DNA from: CAYRYU01 sp964428355
GTDB lineage: Bacteria; Muiribacteriota; Ozemobacteria; Ozemobacterales; Ozemobacteraceae
Direction: 5' to 3'
Length of the DNA: 13,793 nt
NCBI GenBank assembly: GCA_964428355.1
Contig: CAYRYU010000148.1
Span: 1-13,793, forward strand
Each line of letters starts with the position of its first letter. The first letter of the stretch is position 1. Shown here one piece after another: positions 1 through 7,239 of the stretch. The notes beneath the pieces were generated by a model. It saw only the letters and a program-made list of their open reading frames with translations. It was not told where the DNA came from and made no database searches. The position numbers and the translations under genes are program-made.

Positions 1-53
1 GCTGTTGCCTCGCGGAGTGTTCCGTGATAGGATAGGCATTTCCGTGAATCACC

Positions 54-72
54 CTCCGCCCGGGTGGCGGAG
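54..72. other. GC-rich hairpin upstream of the activase gene
   Basis: A perfect 7-bp inverted repeat (CTCCGCC at 54-60, GGCGGAG at 66-72) encloses a 5-nt loop. No T-run follows, so it is not a textbook terminator. It could be a weak terminator of a gene left of the window or part of the leader of the activase gene. A second, weaker stem (CCCGG at 91-95 with CCGGG at 109-113) lies closer to the gene. I see nothing else in bases 1-138 apart from the ribosome binding site at 128-133. Confidence 0.35.
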
Positions 73-138
73 ACAGGATAATGCTTTTCCCCCGGTTCCC
101 ATATTTAGCCGGGCGGGGGTTGACCGCAGGAGGTTCCC

Positions 139-3100
139 ATGACTCAAAAAGGTTTGACGGTGGCGATCGACATCGGGTCGGTCAGCCTGAATACGGTGGT
201 TCTCACACCGGGGGGCGCTCTTCTCGAAGAGCTCCCGTACCTTCGGCATTTCGGGCGTACCCTCGATTGTTGCGCAAAGGTTATGGAAGCGATCGAAGCC
301 GCCCACGGGCGTGAGAATATCGCACGGGTCGTTTTCACGGGAGCCCACGGCAAACCGATTGCCCAGGAGACGGGGACGATCTTCGAGATCGAAACCACTG
401 CCCAGACCCGGGGGCTTTTTTCCCTGCTGCCGGAAGCGCGCACGGTAATCTCGATCGGAGGCCACGATTCGGCCCTCCTGATCCTTGCACCCGGACAGGA
501 TGGCTTCATTCTGGAGGATTTCAAGCTCAACGAAGCCTGTGCCGCGGGAACCGGAAGCTTCATCGACCAGCAGGCGGAGCGCATCTATTCCGACCTTCCC
601 CAGTTCTCATCGATCAACGATCCCCAGAACCGGATCGAGGCAATTCTCGACCATTTTGTCGCGGAGGGTCGAAAGTCGGAGAAGGCCGCCCACGTTGCCT
701 GCCGGTGCACCGTTTTCACGAAATCGGACATGATCCACCTCCAGAACAAGGGAATTGCCATCAGGCACATCATTGCAGGCCTTCATGAAGGTGTGGCGAA
801 AAACTTCAAGTCCACGCTTATCACCAATCGTCCGTTGGAACGTCCGGTCGCGTTCATCGGTGGCTACGCATCGAACTCTCTCGCTCGCGAGGGATTCGAA
901 AAGATTCTCGGGATGCCGGTCACCGTCCCGCAGCATCATACCTCGGTCGGGGCCATTGGAGTGGGGCTCAACGCCATCGCAAGGCGGGCGGGAAAACCCG
1001 TCAGGGCCTCGGACATCGCCCGCTTGAAAGGAAGTTCCGCCTTCGCCGCGGTCACGACCGAGCCCCTCTGCATCAGGAAGGCTCCTTTCGCGGAAACCGG
1101 TGCTGCGGTCGGGCTTCCGGGGAAGAAAGGCACTCTCGATGCTTTCATGGGTTGGGATATCGGCTCCACCACGACGAAGCTGGTCATCACATCCCCGAAG
1201 GGCGAGGTCTACTACAAACGTTACATCCCTACCGAGGGACAACCTGTCGTGGCGATCAAGAAGTGCCTCAAACATCTCATGATAACGATCGATTACGAGC
1301 GTCTCAACATCCTCGGAGTGGGTACTACCGGCTCCGGACGCGAAGTGGCGAACCTCTTCGTGGGTGCGGACGATGTGGTAAACGAGGTTACCGCGCACGC
1401 CCGGGGCACCACCTTCTTCCGGACCGATGTCGACACGATCTTCGAGCTTGGTGGTCAGGACGCGAAGTACACCTCGCTTTCGGGCGGGTTCGTCGTGGAC
1501 TTCCGCATGAACAAGGTCTGCGCAGCCGGAACGGGGAGTTTCCTCGAGGAGACCGCCAACAAGCTCGGTATCAATATTTCGAAAGAGTACGAGTCTCTTG
1601 CGCTGGCGGCGAAGGCCCCACTGAAGCTTACGGAGCGATGCACCGTTTTCATGGAGTCCGATCTCATGAGTTTCCTCCAAATGGGAGCAGCACGAGAGGA
1701 CCTCCTGGCAGGACTTTCCCGAGCCGTCGTGCACAACTACCTCAACCGGGTCGTGCAGGATGGCAAGATCGGTGACGTGATCAGTTTCCAGGGAGGGCCT
1801 TCCCTCAACAAGTCTGTGGTTGCCGCCTTTGAAGCCGTCGTAGGAAAAGCGATCGTCACGCTACCGCACAGGGAGGTCATGGGCGCAATTGGTTCCGCCC
1901 TTCACGCATGCGACGAGAGGGAGAAAGCGCTTTCCCGGGGTGAGCAACCCGCATCGCGTTTCCGTGGATGGGCCGTCGTCGATGCCCCATTTTCACACAA
2001 GGAAGAGGTCTGCCACCGCAACCAGAATTGCCATAACCAGTGCAAGCTGCAGATCTACCGGATCGGAAGCGAGGAAGCCGTTTACGGCGGTGAATGCGGC
2101 CTGTTCGAGTCCCGTGCCCAGGCGAAGACCCGGACACCCGATCTCGCCCGGGTCAGGATGCGCCTTTTCTTCAAGTCGATGCAGGGGAAGTTCCGCGTTC
2201 AAGGAGATGATCCCGCCGCGGAGTATGCCGCCCCACCTTCCGACAAGCTCGCTCCGGCGCGGCCAACCGTGGGAATCCCAAGGTCCCTGACCTTTTTCCA
2301 GCTCGGAGTTTTCTGGGTTCACCTGTTGGATTCCCTCGGTTACGATGTTCTGATAAGCCCCGAAACCGACAACTCGATCGTCGATTCCGGAATAGAGGCG
2401 ATGACCTGCGAGGCATGTTTCCCTGTGAAGATCTCCCACGGACACGCCTCATACCTGAAATCCAGGGTGGATTACCTGTTCCTGCCAATGATGATCGAGA
2501 TGACCCCCCCGCCCGGCAAGAAGGGTTACTACTGTCCATACCTCGAAGCCAACACCTACATGCTCAAAGCCGCCCTTGCGCTTGATCCGAAAAAGGCGAT
2601 CATGCCCGCTATCTATATGAAGGAAGGCCGTGAAGGCATCGGAACGGCTTTCGCGGCCGAATTCTCGCGTCTTGGCCTTCCCTTCGACCGGTTCAGGTTC
2701 AACCAGGCTTATGACAAGGCATGGGCCGCCCTGACGGCATTCGATGACGAGATCAAGAAAGTCGGCCGAACGGTAGCCGCGAACCTGGGGGACAAGCGGG
2801 CCATTGTTGTCGTTGGACGCCCCTACAGCGCATACGACTCCCGCACGAACCTCAACCTCTTTGCAACTTTCAGCCGTTTGGGCCTCATGGCCATTCCCCA
2901 GGAATTCCTGGACCTCGACAGCCACACGATCGATGAGGACTACCCGAACATGTACTGGGGTTTCGGGGACAAGATTCTCAAGGCCGCTCGCCTGATCAGC
3001 ACGGATCCCAGGTTTTTCGGGCTCTACCTCACCAGCTTCTCATGCGGCCCCGACTCGTTCATCCTGCACTTCTTCAACCATGAAATGGGGCGGACCGGTC

Positions 3101-4485
3101 GCCCCTACCTCGAACTCGAGCTCGACGAGCATTCCGCTGGGGCCGGGGTGGAAACCCGCCTTCTCGCTTTCGTGGATGTCATCCAGAACCAACGCCGGGT
3201 CCAGGTTTTGGCGAAGGATGTTAACATCATCCCGAAGAAGACAACCGCCCCTCTTTCCGAGCGAACCATCTATCTTCCCAAGATGTCCGTGGGCTCCCAT
3301 GCTTTGGCGGCCGCTTTTCAGGGAGTTGGACGCAAAGCCGAGGTGATGGAGACATACACCAAGGAGGGGATCGAGTTCGGAAAGAGGCATACCTCGGGGA
3401 AGGAATGCTACCCCTGCACCGTCACGACCGGGGACATGTTCCATCTCCTCGAAGGACTGAAAAATCGCCAGATCGACGTGGAGAACGAGATCGCCTTCTT
3501 CATGCCCGAAACCGAGGGGCCATGCCGCTTCGGCCAGTATAACAAGCTGCACCGACTGCTCCTTGACCGGTTCGGCCTCCACCAGGTTCCTATTTTGTCT
3601 CCCAGTTCGGAAGATAGTTATCGTTGCGCGGGTTTCTTTACCGAGGAACAGGCGGCCCATTTCCGCCAGATCGGATGGCAGGCCGTGGTGTTCGCGGATC
3701 TCGTAGAGAAGGCCCTCTGGCGGACCCGTCCCTATGAACAGGTTCCGGGAACCGCCGATCGGGTCTTCGCCCAGGCAATGGATTGGGGAATCGAGGCACT
3801 CAGGCGGGGCGGCGGAATGCGAATGCTGAAAGCCGCCCGCAGGGCTGCCGAGGCCTTCGACGCAATCCGGCTGAAACCGGAGAAGCGCCCCCTTATTGGA
3901 ATCGTCGGGGAGATCTATGTCCGGACTCACCAGGAGAGCAACCAGCAGTTAGTGCGCACCCTTGAGAGAATGGGATGCGAAACCTACACCAGCTCCATCT
4001 CCGAGTGGATTGAATATACGACCAACACCGGCCTGGAGGATTCCATCCTCGCCTGGAACAAGAACAAATCGATCGCGACCGCCGCTGAAGTGGCAAATTA
4101 CTGGGCTACGGGCAAATATCAGCGCTTGATCGCGGGTGTCCTGGGATGGTCCTTCCGGCGACTTCTTAAGGATCGCTTCGACCATCCCACAACCCATCTC
4201 TTGCATCTGGTCGAGGGAATCTTCTCCAACCACGTGAATGGCGAAGCTATTCTCTCGATCGGAGGAGCCCTTGCATTCAACCAAGACGGGTTCGACGGAG
4301 TGGTGAACGCCATGCCCTTCACATGCATGCCCAGCACCATCGCGAGCTCTATCCTCAAAGTCGAAATGCGCCGCAAGGTCCCCTTCGTCGACATGATCTA
4401 CGACGGAACCATCCTGCCCAACCGCGAAACCAACCTCGAAACCTTCGTCTTCCAAGCCACCCAACACCACAAAAAGGGGACATGA
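139..4485 (+). CDS. Large 2-hydroxyacyl-CoA dehydratase activase (BadF/BadG/HgdC-type ATPase) with DUF2229 and dehydratase-like C-terminus
   Basis: The 1448-aa protein belongs to the large acyl-CoA dehydratase activase family. Known relatives use ATP hydrolysis in an ASKHA fold around a [4Fe-4S] cluster to push one electron into 2-hydroxyacyl-CoA dehydratases or benzoyl-CoA reductases. Two ASKHA copies are visible: DIGS-type phosphate loops near residue 11 and at 340-343, each followed by a CAAGTGSF cluster motif (Cys134 and Cys461) and a CTVF motif (Cys190, Cys501). A Cys cluster (625, 631, 635, 653) follows, then a DUF2229-like region from about residue 710 with TCEACFP (Cys757, Cys760), then an HgdB-like region with ECYPC (Cys1090, Cys1093) and GPCRFGQY (Cys1129). 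AGGAGG at 128-133, 5 nt ahead of ATG, sets the start. The cytoplasmic protein has no dehydratase partner genes here, so its substrate cannot be named. Its last four residues (KKGT) and stop codon lie inside the flanking mobile-element repeat. Confidence 0.9.
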   Translation: MTQKGLTVAIDIGSVSLNTVVLTPGGALLEELPYLRHFGRTLDCCAKVMEAIEAAHGRENIARVVFTGAHGKPIAQETGTIFEIETTAQTRGLFSLLPEARTVISIGGHDSALLILAPGQDGFILEDFKLNEACAAGTGSFIDQQAERIYSDLPQFSSINDPQNRIEAILDHFVAEGRKSEKAAHVACRCTVFTKSDMIHLQNKGIAIRHIIAGLHEGVAKNFKSTLITNRPLERPVAFIGGYASNSLAREGFEKILGMPVTVPQHHTSVGAIGVGLNAIARRAGKPVRASDIARLKGSSAFAAVTTEPLCIRKAPFAETGAAVGLPGKKGTLDAFMGWDIGSTTTKLVITSPKGEVYYKRYIPTEGQPVVAIKKCLKHLMITIDYERLNILGVGTTGSGREVANLFVGADDVVNEVTAHARGTTFFRTDVDTIFELGGQDAKYTSLSGGFVVDFRMNKVCAAGTGSFLEETANKLGINISKEYESLALAAKAPLKLTERCTVFMESDLMSFLQMGAAREDLLAGLSRAVVHNYLNRVVQDGKIGDVISFQGGPSLNKSVVAAFEAVVGKAIVTLPHREVMGAIGSALHACDEREKALSRGEQPASRFRGWAVVDAPFSHKEEVCHRNQNCHNQCKLQIYRIGSEEAVYGGECGLFESRAQAKTRTPDLARVRMRLFFKSMQGKFRVQGDDPAAEYAAPPSDKLAPARPTVGIPRSLTFFQLGVFWVHLLDSLGYDVLISPETDNSIVDSGIEAMTCEACFPVKISHGHASYLKSRVDYLFLPMMIEMTPPPGKKGYYCPYLEANTYMLKAALALDPKKAIMPAIYMKEGREGIGTAFAAEFSRLGLPFDRFRFNQAYDKAWAALTAFDDEIKKVGRTVAANLGDKRAIVVVGRPYSAYDSRTNLNLFATFSRLGLMAIPQEFLDLDSHTIDEDYPNMYWGFGDKILKAARLISTDPRFFGLYLTSFSCGPDSFILHFFNHEMGRTGRPYLELELDEHSAGAGVETRLLAFVDVIQNQRRVQVLAKDVNIIPKKTTAPLSERTIYLPKMSVGSHALAAAFQGVGRKAEVMETYTKEGIEFGKRHTSGKECYPCTVTTGDMFHLLEGLKNRQIDVENEIAFFMPETEGPCRFGQYNKLHRLLLDRFGLHQVPILSPSSEDSYRCAGFFTEEQAAHFRQIGWQAVVFADLVEKALWRTRPYEQVPGTADRVFAQAMDWGIEALRRGGGMRMLKAARRAAEAFDAIRLKPEKRPLIGIVGEIYVRTHQESNQQLVRTLERMGCETYTSSISEWIEYTTNTGLEDSILAWNKNKSIATAAEVANYWATGKYQRLIAGVLGWSFRRLLKDRFDHPTTHLLHLVEGIFSNHVNGEAILSIGGALAFNQDGFDGVVNAMPFTCMPSTIASSILKVEMRRKVPFVDMIYDGTILPNRETNLETFVFQATQHHKKGT

Positions 4486-4522
4486 GAATCTTTTCCAAAA
4501 AGGGGACATGAGATTCTTTTCC
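4471..4522 (+). repeat. Left-end tandem repeat, 2 x 26 bp
   Basis: Two adjacent 26-bp units, 4471-4496 and 4497-4522, begin AAAAAGGGGACATGAGA and end TCTTTTCC. They differ at one base (position 18, A in the first, T in the second). The first unit contains the TGA stop of the activase gene at 4483-4485. The second unit is followed by CC, so GGGGA and TCCCC can form a weak 5-bp stem across it. The core recurs in reverse orientation after the transposase gene. Confidence 0.92.
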
Positions 4523-4533
4523 CCAACCCCTCA

Positions 4534-4572
4534 TTTCGGGTGATTCCTAAGTAAAGAAACCCGAAAGGAGGG
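4534..4572 (+). promoter_or_regulatory. Leader hairpin abutting the Shine-Dalgarno of the transposase gene
   Basis: TTTCGGGT (4534-4541) and ACCCGAAA (4559-4566) form a perfect 8-bp inverted repeat with a 17-nt loop. The ribosome binding site GGAGGG (4567-4572) starts at the next base and lies only 3 nt from the ATG at 4576. In mRNA the stem would sit against the ribosome landing site and could dampen translation, which is common for transposase genes. It could equally be a subterminal fold recognised by the transposase. The inverted repeat is seen; the regulatory role is inferred. Confidence 0.5.
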
Positions 4573-4575
4573 AAA

Positions 4576-5304
4576 ATGGCCAGAATTCCACGAATCGTTC
4601 TTCCTGGGCTTCCCCATCATGTCACCCAGCGAGGGAACAGGCGCCAAAACACCTTTTTCCAGAATTCCGATTATGAGAGGTATCTGGAAATTTTGAAAGC
4701 GAAAAGCTTCGAAAAGGACTTGAAGGTAATCGGTTACTGTCTAATGCCGAATCACGTCCATCTGATCGTGGTGCCGTCATCAGACAAGTGCTTGGCACAG
4801 GTGATGGGGGAAGTCCACCGCGAATACACATGGGAAATCAACCGTCGAATGGGCTGGCGGGGGTTCCTCTGGCAGGGTCGATTCTTCTCCTGCGCCATGG
4901 ATCCCGTCTATTTTTTTCGGGGAATGAGCTATGTGGAACTCAACCCGGTTCGTGGCGGGATCGTGCGGAATCCCGAAGACTACCCCTGGAGCAGTGCCAG
5001 AACCCACCTGCTGGGGGGCTCCGACCCTTTTCTCAATCTCAAGGAGGAATTCCTCCCCCCGACGGAATGGAGGGTGTTTTTGGAAAACGAGTTGAAAACC
5101 GAACCTGACGAGATGGTTCTTGAAAAGAGTTTTCGTTCTAGCCGGCCCCTCGGAAACAGGGAGTTCCTCGTTGAGACCGAACTGATAATCGGGCGAAACT
5201 TCATTCCCAAAAAACGGGGGCGAAAACCCGGATTCTCCCCGAAAAAATCGGAAAAGATTCCCATGTCCCCGAAATCGGAGAAGATTCCCATGTCCCCGAT
5301 TTAG
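4576..5304 (+). CDS. REP-associated tyrosine transposase (RAYT), Y1_Tnp/IS200-like family
   Basis: The 242-aa protein matches the Y1 HUH single-strand transposase family, RAYT branch. Visible hallmarks are the N-terminal RIPRIVLPGLPHHVTQRGN (residues 3-21), the HUH metal-binding motif in MPNHVHLIVV (His60, His62), and the helix SYVELNPVRGGIV, whose Tyr119 is the likely DNA-attacking tyrosine, followed by DYPWSSA. Such enzymes nick and rejoin single-stranded DNA at REP-like hairpins. The catalytic core ends near residue 150. The remaining ~90 residues are less conserved and basic, and finish with two translated copies of the flanking repeat (KSEKIPMSP twice, then Ile and stop). Start: ATG with GGAGGG just upstream. 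The TAG stop (5302-5304) overlaps the TAA stop of the convergent YitT gene. The core looks intact, so the enzyme may be active. Confidence 0.9.
   Translation: MARIPRIVLPGLPHHVTQRGNRRQNTFFQNSDYERYLEILKAKSFEKDLKVIGYCLMPNHVHLIVVPSSDKCLAQVMGEVHREYTWEINRRMGWRGFLWQGRFFSCAMDPVYFFRGMSYVELNPVRGGIVRNPEDYPWSSARTHLLGGSDPFLNLKEEFLPPTEWRVFLENELKTEPDEMVLEKSFRSSRPLGNREFLVETELIIGRNFIPKKRGRKPGFSPKKSEKIPMSPKSEKIPMSPI
5245..5298 (+). repeat. Right-end tandem repeat, 2 x 27 bp, inside the transposase reading frame
   Basis: Two adjacent 27-bp units, 5245-5271 and 5272-5298, start AAATCGGA and end CCCATGTCCCCG. They differ at one base (A versus G in the GGAAAAG/GGAGAAG segment). Each unit is exactly nine codons in the transposase frame and encodes KSEKIPMSP. 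Their cores are the reverse complement of the left-end repeat with one to two mismatches in 21. The 27-bp period here, against 26 bp on the left, keeps the reading frame open. Confidence 0.92.
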
Positions 5305-6335
5305 ATGTGTTTTTCGAAGAGGATTTTCTTCACCATTCCGCCTTGGACATCACTGATTGGGAAAACGACGACGAAGGCGGTCTTGTCGCTTTTTTCGATC
5401 AGCCTTCTCATGCTGCTGATTTCCAGGCGGGTCAGGACACAAAAGAGGATTTCCTGGTCCCGTTCGGAATATCCACCCCGGCTTTTGATGATTGTTGCGC
5501 CACGTCCCAGTTCGTTAACGAGCGAGAATCTGATCTGATGGGATTGGTTCGAGATGACGAAAACCCCGTTGTATGATTCGATTCCATGCATCATGAAGTC
5601 CACGGTCTTCGAGGCGGAAAAATAGGTTAGGATGGAATAAAGGACCTGTTCGGGAGGAAGCACGAGGAGCGCGGAGGAAAAGATCAGGACGTTGAAGATG
5701 AGAATCGAATCGCCAACGGTCGCGGGGAACCTTCGGCTGATGATCAGCGCCAGTATTTCGGTTCCGTCCAGCACCCCTCCACCCCGGATCGAAAGGGCAA
5801 TGCCTGCGCCCAGGAAGAAGCCTCCGAAGACCGAATCCAGCATTCGATCTTGCGTGAAGTTCGGGATCTCGACGAACGGAAGCAGGACCGAGAGAAGAAG
5901 GATGCAAAACGAAGCCTTGAAAGCGAACTCCCTGTTGAAGAACCGGTAGGATGAATAGATGAAGGGGATGTTGATCAAAACGAGGAAGAAAGCCAGATCG
6001 AGTTTGAAAACGCGGGAGCAGAGCATTGAGATCCCTGTTACACCACCGTCGATCAACCCATTGGGGATCAGGAATCCCTTCAACCCGATCAACGCCAGAA
6101 TCGGGCCCAAGATAACGAGGGCGACTTCGTAGAAAAACGAAGGCGTCATCCATCGCAGGGCATGGGCATCGCGTTCCACGGAGATGGAAGGTATCCGATA
6201 CTGACATTCGGAACAGTGGAACTTCAGGTCCCCCGGCGGCCGTTGTTGCTTTCCGCAGCTTGGACAGGTTATGAATTCATCATGTTCCGACTTCTTCATT
6301 CCGATCAGGGATGCGAAAATCAGAAGTGGGTTCAT
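5301..6335 (-). CDS. YitT-family (DUF161/DUF2179) integral membrane protein with N-terminal zinc ribbon
   Basis: The 344-aa protein resembles the YitT family, multi-pass inner-membrane proteins of unproven, possibly transport-related function. Hydrophobic segments lie at about residues 69-90, 111-130, 140-157, 168-184 and 208-227. The first carries the family signature around GFLIPNGLIDGGVTGISML (residues 87-105), and GGVLDGTEI follows at 186-193. Residues 253-340 form the soluble DUF2179 domain, with SYNGVFVIS and RGATIIKSRGGYS. Family members are commonly about 280 residues; this one has about 60 extra N-terminal residues with a four-cysteine zinc ribbon, CPSC (24, 27) and CSEC (41, 44), probably cytoplasmic. 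ATG at 6335 follows GAGGA 4 nt upstream on this strand. Its TAA stop (5301-5303) shares bases with the transposase stop. The substrate is unknown. Confidence 0.88.
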   Translation of the reverse strand: MNPLLIFASLIGMKKSEHDEFITCPSCGKQQRPPGDLKFHCSECQYRIPSISVERDAHALRWMTPSFFYEVALVILGPILALIGLKGFLIPNGLIDGGVTGISMLCSRVFKLDLAFFLVLINIPFIYSSYRFFNREFAFKASFCILLLSVLLPFVEIPNFTQDRMLDSVFGGFFLGAGIALSIRGGGVLDGTEILALIISRRFPATVGDSILIFNVLIFSSALLVLPPEQVLYSILTYFSASKTVDFMMHGIESYNGVFVISNQSHQIRFSLVNELGRGATIIKSRGGYSERDQEILFCVLTRLEISSMRRLIEKSDKTAFVVVFPISDVQGGMVKKILFEKHI

Positions 6336-6385
6336 CGATTCCTCACTGGCGCTTTCGGGTTTCGGTTATGTTGGAGCCGGGTTCA

Positions 6386-6414
6386 ATTCTAGTACCTACC
6401 CTGGGCAAAATCAA
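6386..6414 (-). promoter_or_regulatory. Sigma70-type promoter for the YitT-family gene
   Basis: On the minus strand TTGATT (6414-6409) is followed by a 17-bp spacer and TAGAAT (6391-6386). This matches TTGACA/TATAAT at 4 of 6 and 5 of 6 bases with the ideal spacing. A start of transcription near 6379 would give a leader of about 44 nt before the ATG at 6335. I inferred this from consensus only. Confidence 0.6.
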
Positions 6415-6612
6415 CCCGGCGGATCGTTTTCCAAACGGATTGGTCACCGAAAACCACAGGAAAATGAACTGATCCATGGATTCCCGCCGGACAGCCTCCC
6501 AGAAACCGTCCAGATTCCTTAAGGGCCCCTCCCTTCGAGCCGCGAACCGGTTCGATTAGGGATTGCACAGAAGCGAGGCCCATGGGAGAATCAGAGAAAC
6601 ATGGAGCCCAAG
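6415..6612. other. Remainder of the divergent intergenic region, with two palindromes
   Basis: Between the YitT promoter and the acetyltransferase gene I see no coding sequence. It holds a perfect 10-bp palindrome ATCCATGGAT (6472-6481) and a perfect 12-bp palindrome CGAACCGGTTCG (6543-6554), the latter about 60 bp ahead of the acetyltransferase start. Either could bind a dimeric regulator, or be chance. No convincing sigma70 promoter for the + strand gene could be picked out. Confidence 0.3.
6603..6606 (+). promoter_or_regulatory. Ribosome binding site deciding the acetyltransferase start
   Basis: GGAG lies 6 nt before the ATG at 6613. The alternative in-frame ATG at 6601 has only GGGAG 12 nt upstream. 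I therefore favour 6613, which also gives the usual family N-terminus MIKTERLLLR. The difference is only four residues. Confidence 0.5.
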
Positions 6613-7167
6613 ATGATCAAGACCGAACGTCTTCTTCTCCGGAGGTGGCGAAAAGCCGACATCGGACCCTTTGCCACTCTTAACGCAGATTCGAGGGTTA
6701 TGAGGTTCCTTCCCGCCCCACTTTCCCGCGAGGAAAGCGATGCCTTGGTGGAGCGGATCGAAAGACATTTCGAGGAAAACGGGTTCGGACTCTGGGCGCT
6801 GGAAACCTTGGAAAGTGGATCCTTCATCGGCTTTGTCGGGCTCTCCAAGCCGCGTTTCCAAGCCTTTTTCACCCCATGCGTCGAAATCGGCTGGCGGATC
6901 GCCTTCGATTCATGGAATCGCGGATACGCGACGGAAGGTGCTCTGGCAGCTCTTGATTTCGGTTTCCGGGTTGCCCGCCTTCCCGAAATCGTCTCATTCA
7001 CCTCTTCTGCAAACGTTGCATCCCGCCGAGTAATGGAAAAGATTGGAATGTCGAGAGATCCAGGAGAGGATTTCGACCACCCTTCCATTCCTCTTGGAAG
7101 CCCCCTTCGAAGACACGTCTTGTATCGGAAGTCTTCCGATGTTGGCCCGGGCAGGCGATTCCCATGA
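6613..7167 (+). CDS. GNAT-family N-acetyltransferase (RimJ/RimL-like, Acetyltransf_3)
   Basis: The 184-aa protein is a GNAT acyltransferase that would move an acetyl group from acetyl-CoA to an amine; RimJ/RimL relatives modify protein N-termini, but the substrate here is unknown. The opening TERLLLRRW (residues 4-12) is the classic family start. RGYATEGALAALDF (103-116) is the acetyl-CoA pyrophosphate-binding motif A, SSANVASRRVMEKIGM (131-146) is motif B, and the tail FDHPSIPLGSPLRRHVLYR (154-172) is typical of a common bacterial subgroup. The length is normal and nothing is missing. The gene stands alone, divergent from the YitT gene and 72 bp before the pilin-like unit, and is probably not functionally linked to either. 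An upstream start at 6601 is possible. Confidence 0.88.
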   Translation: MIKTERLLLRRWRKADIGPFATLNADSRVMRFLPAPLSREESDALVERIERHFEENGFGLWALETLESGSFIGFVGLSKPRFQAFFTPCVEIGWRIAFDSWNRGYATEGALAALDFGFRVARLPEIVSFTSSANVASRRVMEKIGMSRDPGEDFDHPSIPLGSPLRRHVLYRKSSDVGPGRRFP

Positions 7168-7239
7168 TCCTCCACCATTCATCCCCTTTTGTTGGAACGA
7201 TGGTGTGTTGGGTCGAATAAGGATAGAATAGGCCGGAAC

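Larger units (their letters stand above)
4471..5298 (+). mobile_element. REP/RAYT-type element: transposase gene bracketed by inverted pairs of tandem repeats
   Basis: The unit runs from a left tandem pair (4471-4522), through a Y1 transposase gene, to a right tandem pair (5245-5298). The reverse complement of the left 21-bp core (4476-4496) matches the right core (5250-5270) at 20 of 21 positions, so the ends are inverted copies. No target-site duplication is visible, as expected for IS200/IS605-like single-strand transposition. RAYT genes flanked by inverted REP sequences are an established arrangement. Here it has doubled ends and is wedged without spare bases between the stop codons of two chromosomal genes. 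The element end points are inferred from the repeat edges. Confidence 0.75.

Noticed and set aside
607..1734. Long minus-strand open frame antisense to the activase gene (others at 3040-3930 and 3949-4509)
   Set aside because: They mirror GC-rich third-codon bias of the plus-strand gene, show no family motifs, and the plus-strand frame is unambiguously a known enzyme.
7035..7050. Partial match of GGAAAAGATT in the acetyltransferase gene to the RAYT repeat core
   Set aside because: Only the first ten bases agree and they encode the normal GNAT motif MEKIGM, so this is chance, not another repeat copy.
7193..7209. Sigma54-like promoter TGGAACG ahead of the pilin-like genes
   Set aside because: The -24 half looks fair but no GC doublet occurs at the required distance for the -12 half.
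7224..7229. TAGAAT as a -10 box for the pilin-like genes
   Set aside because: No acceptable -35 hexamer lies 16-18 bp upstream, and the transcript would start almost at the ATG.
7189..7239. TTG start for the PilX-like gene adding 17 residues
   Set aside because: The added residues are not signal-like and TTG has no ribosome site; ATG 7240 directly precedes the basic leader and prepilin-like helix.
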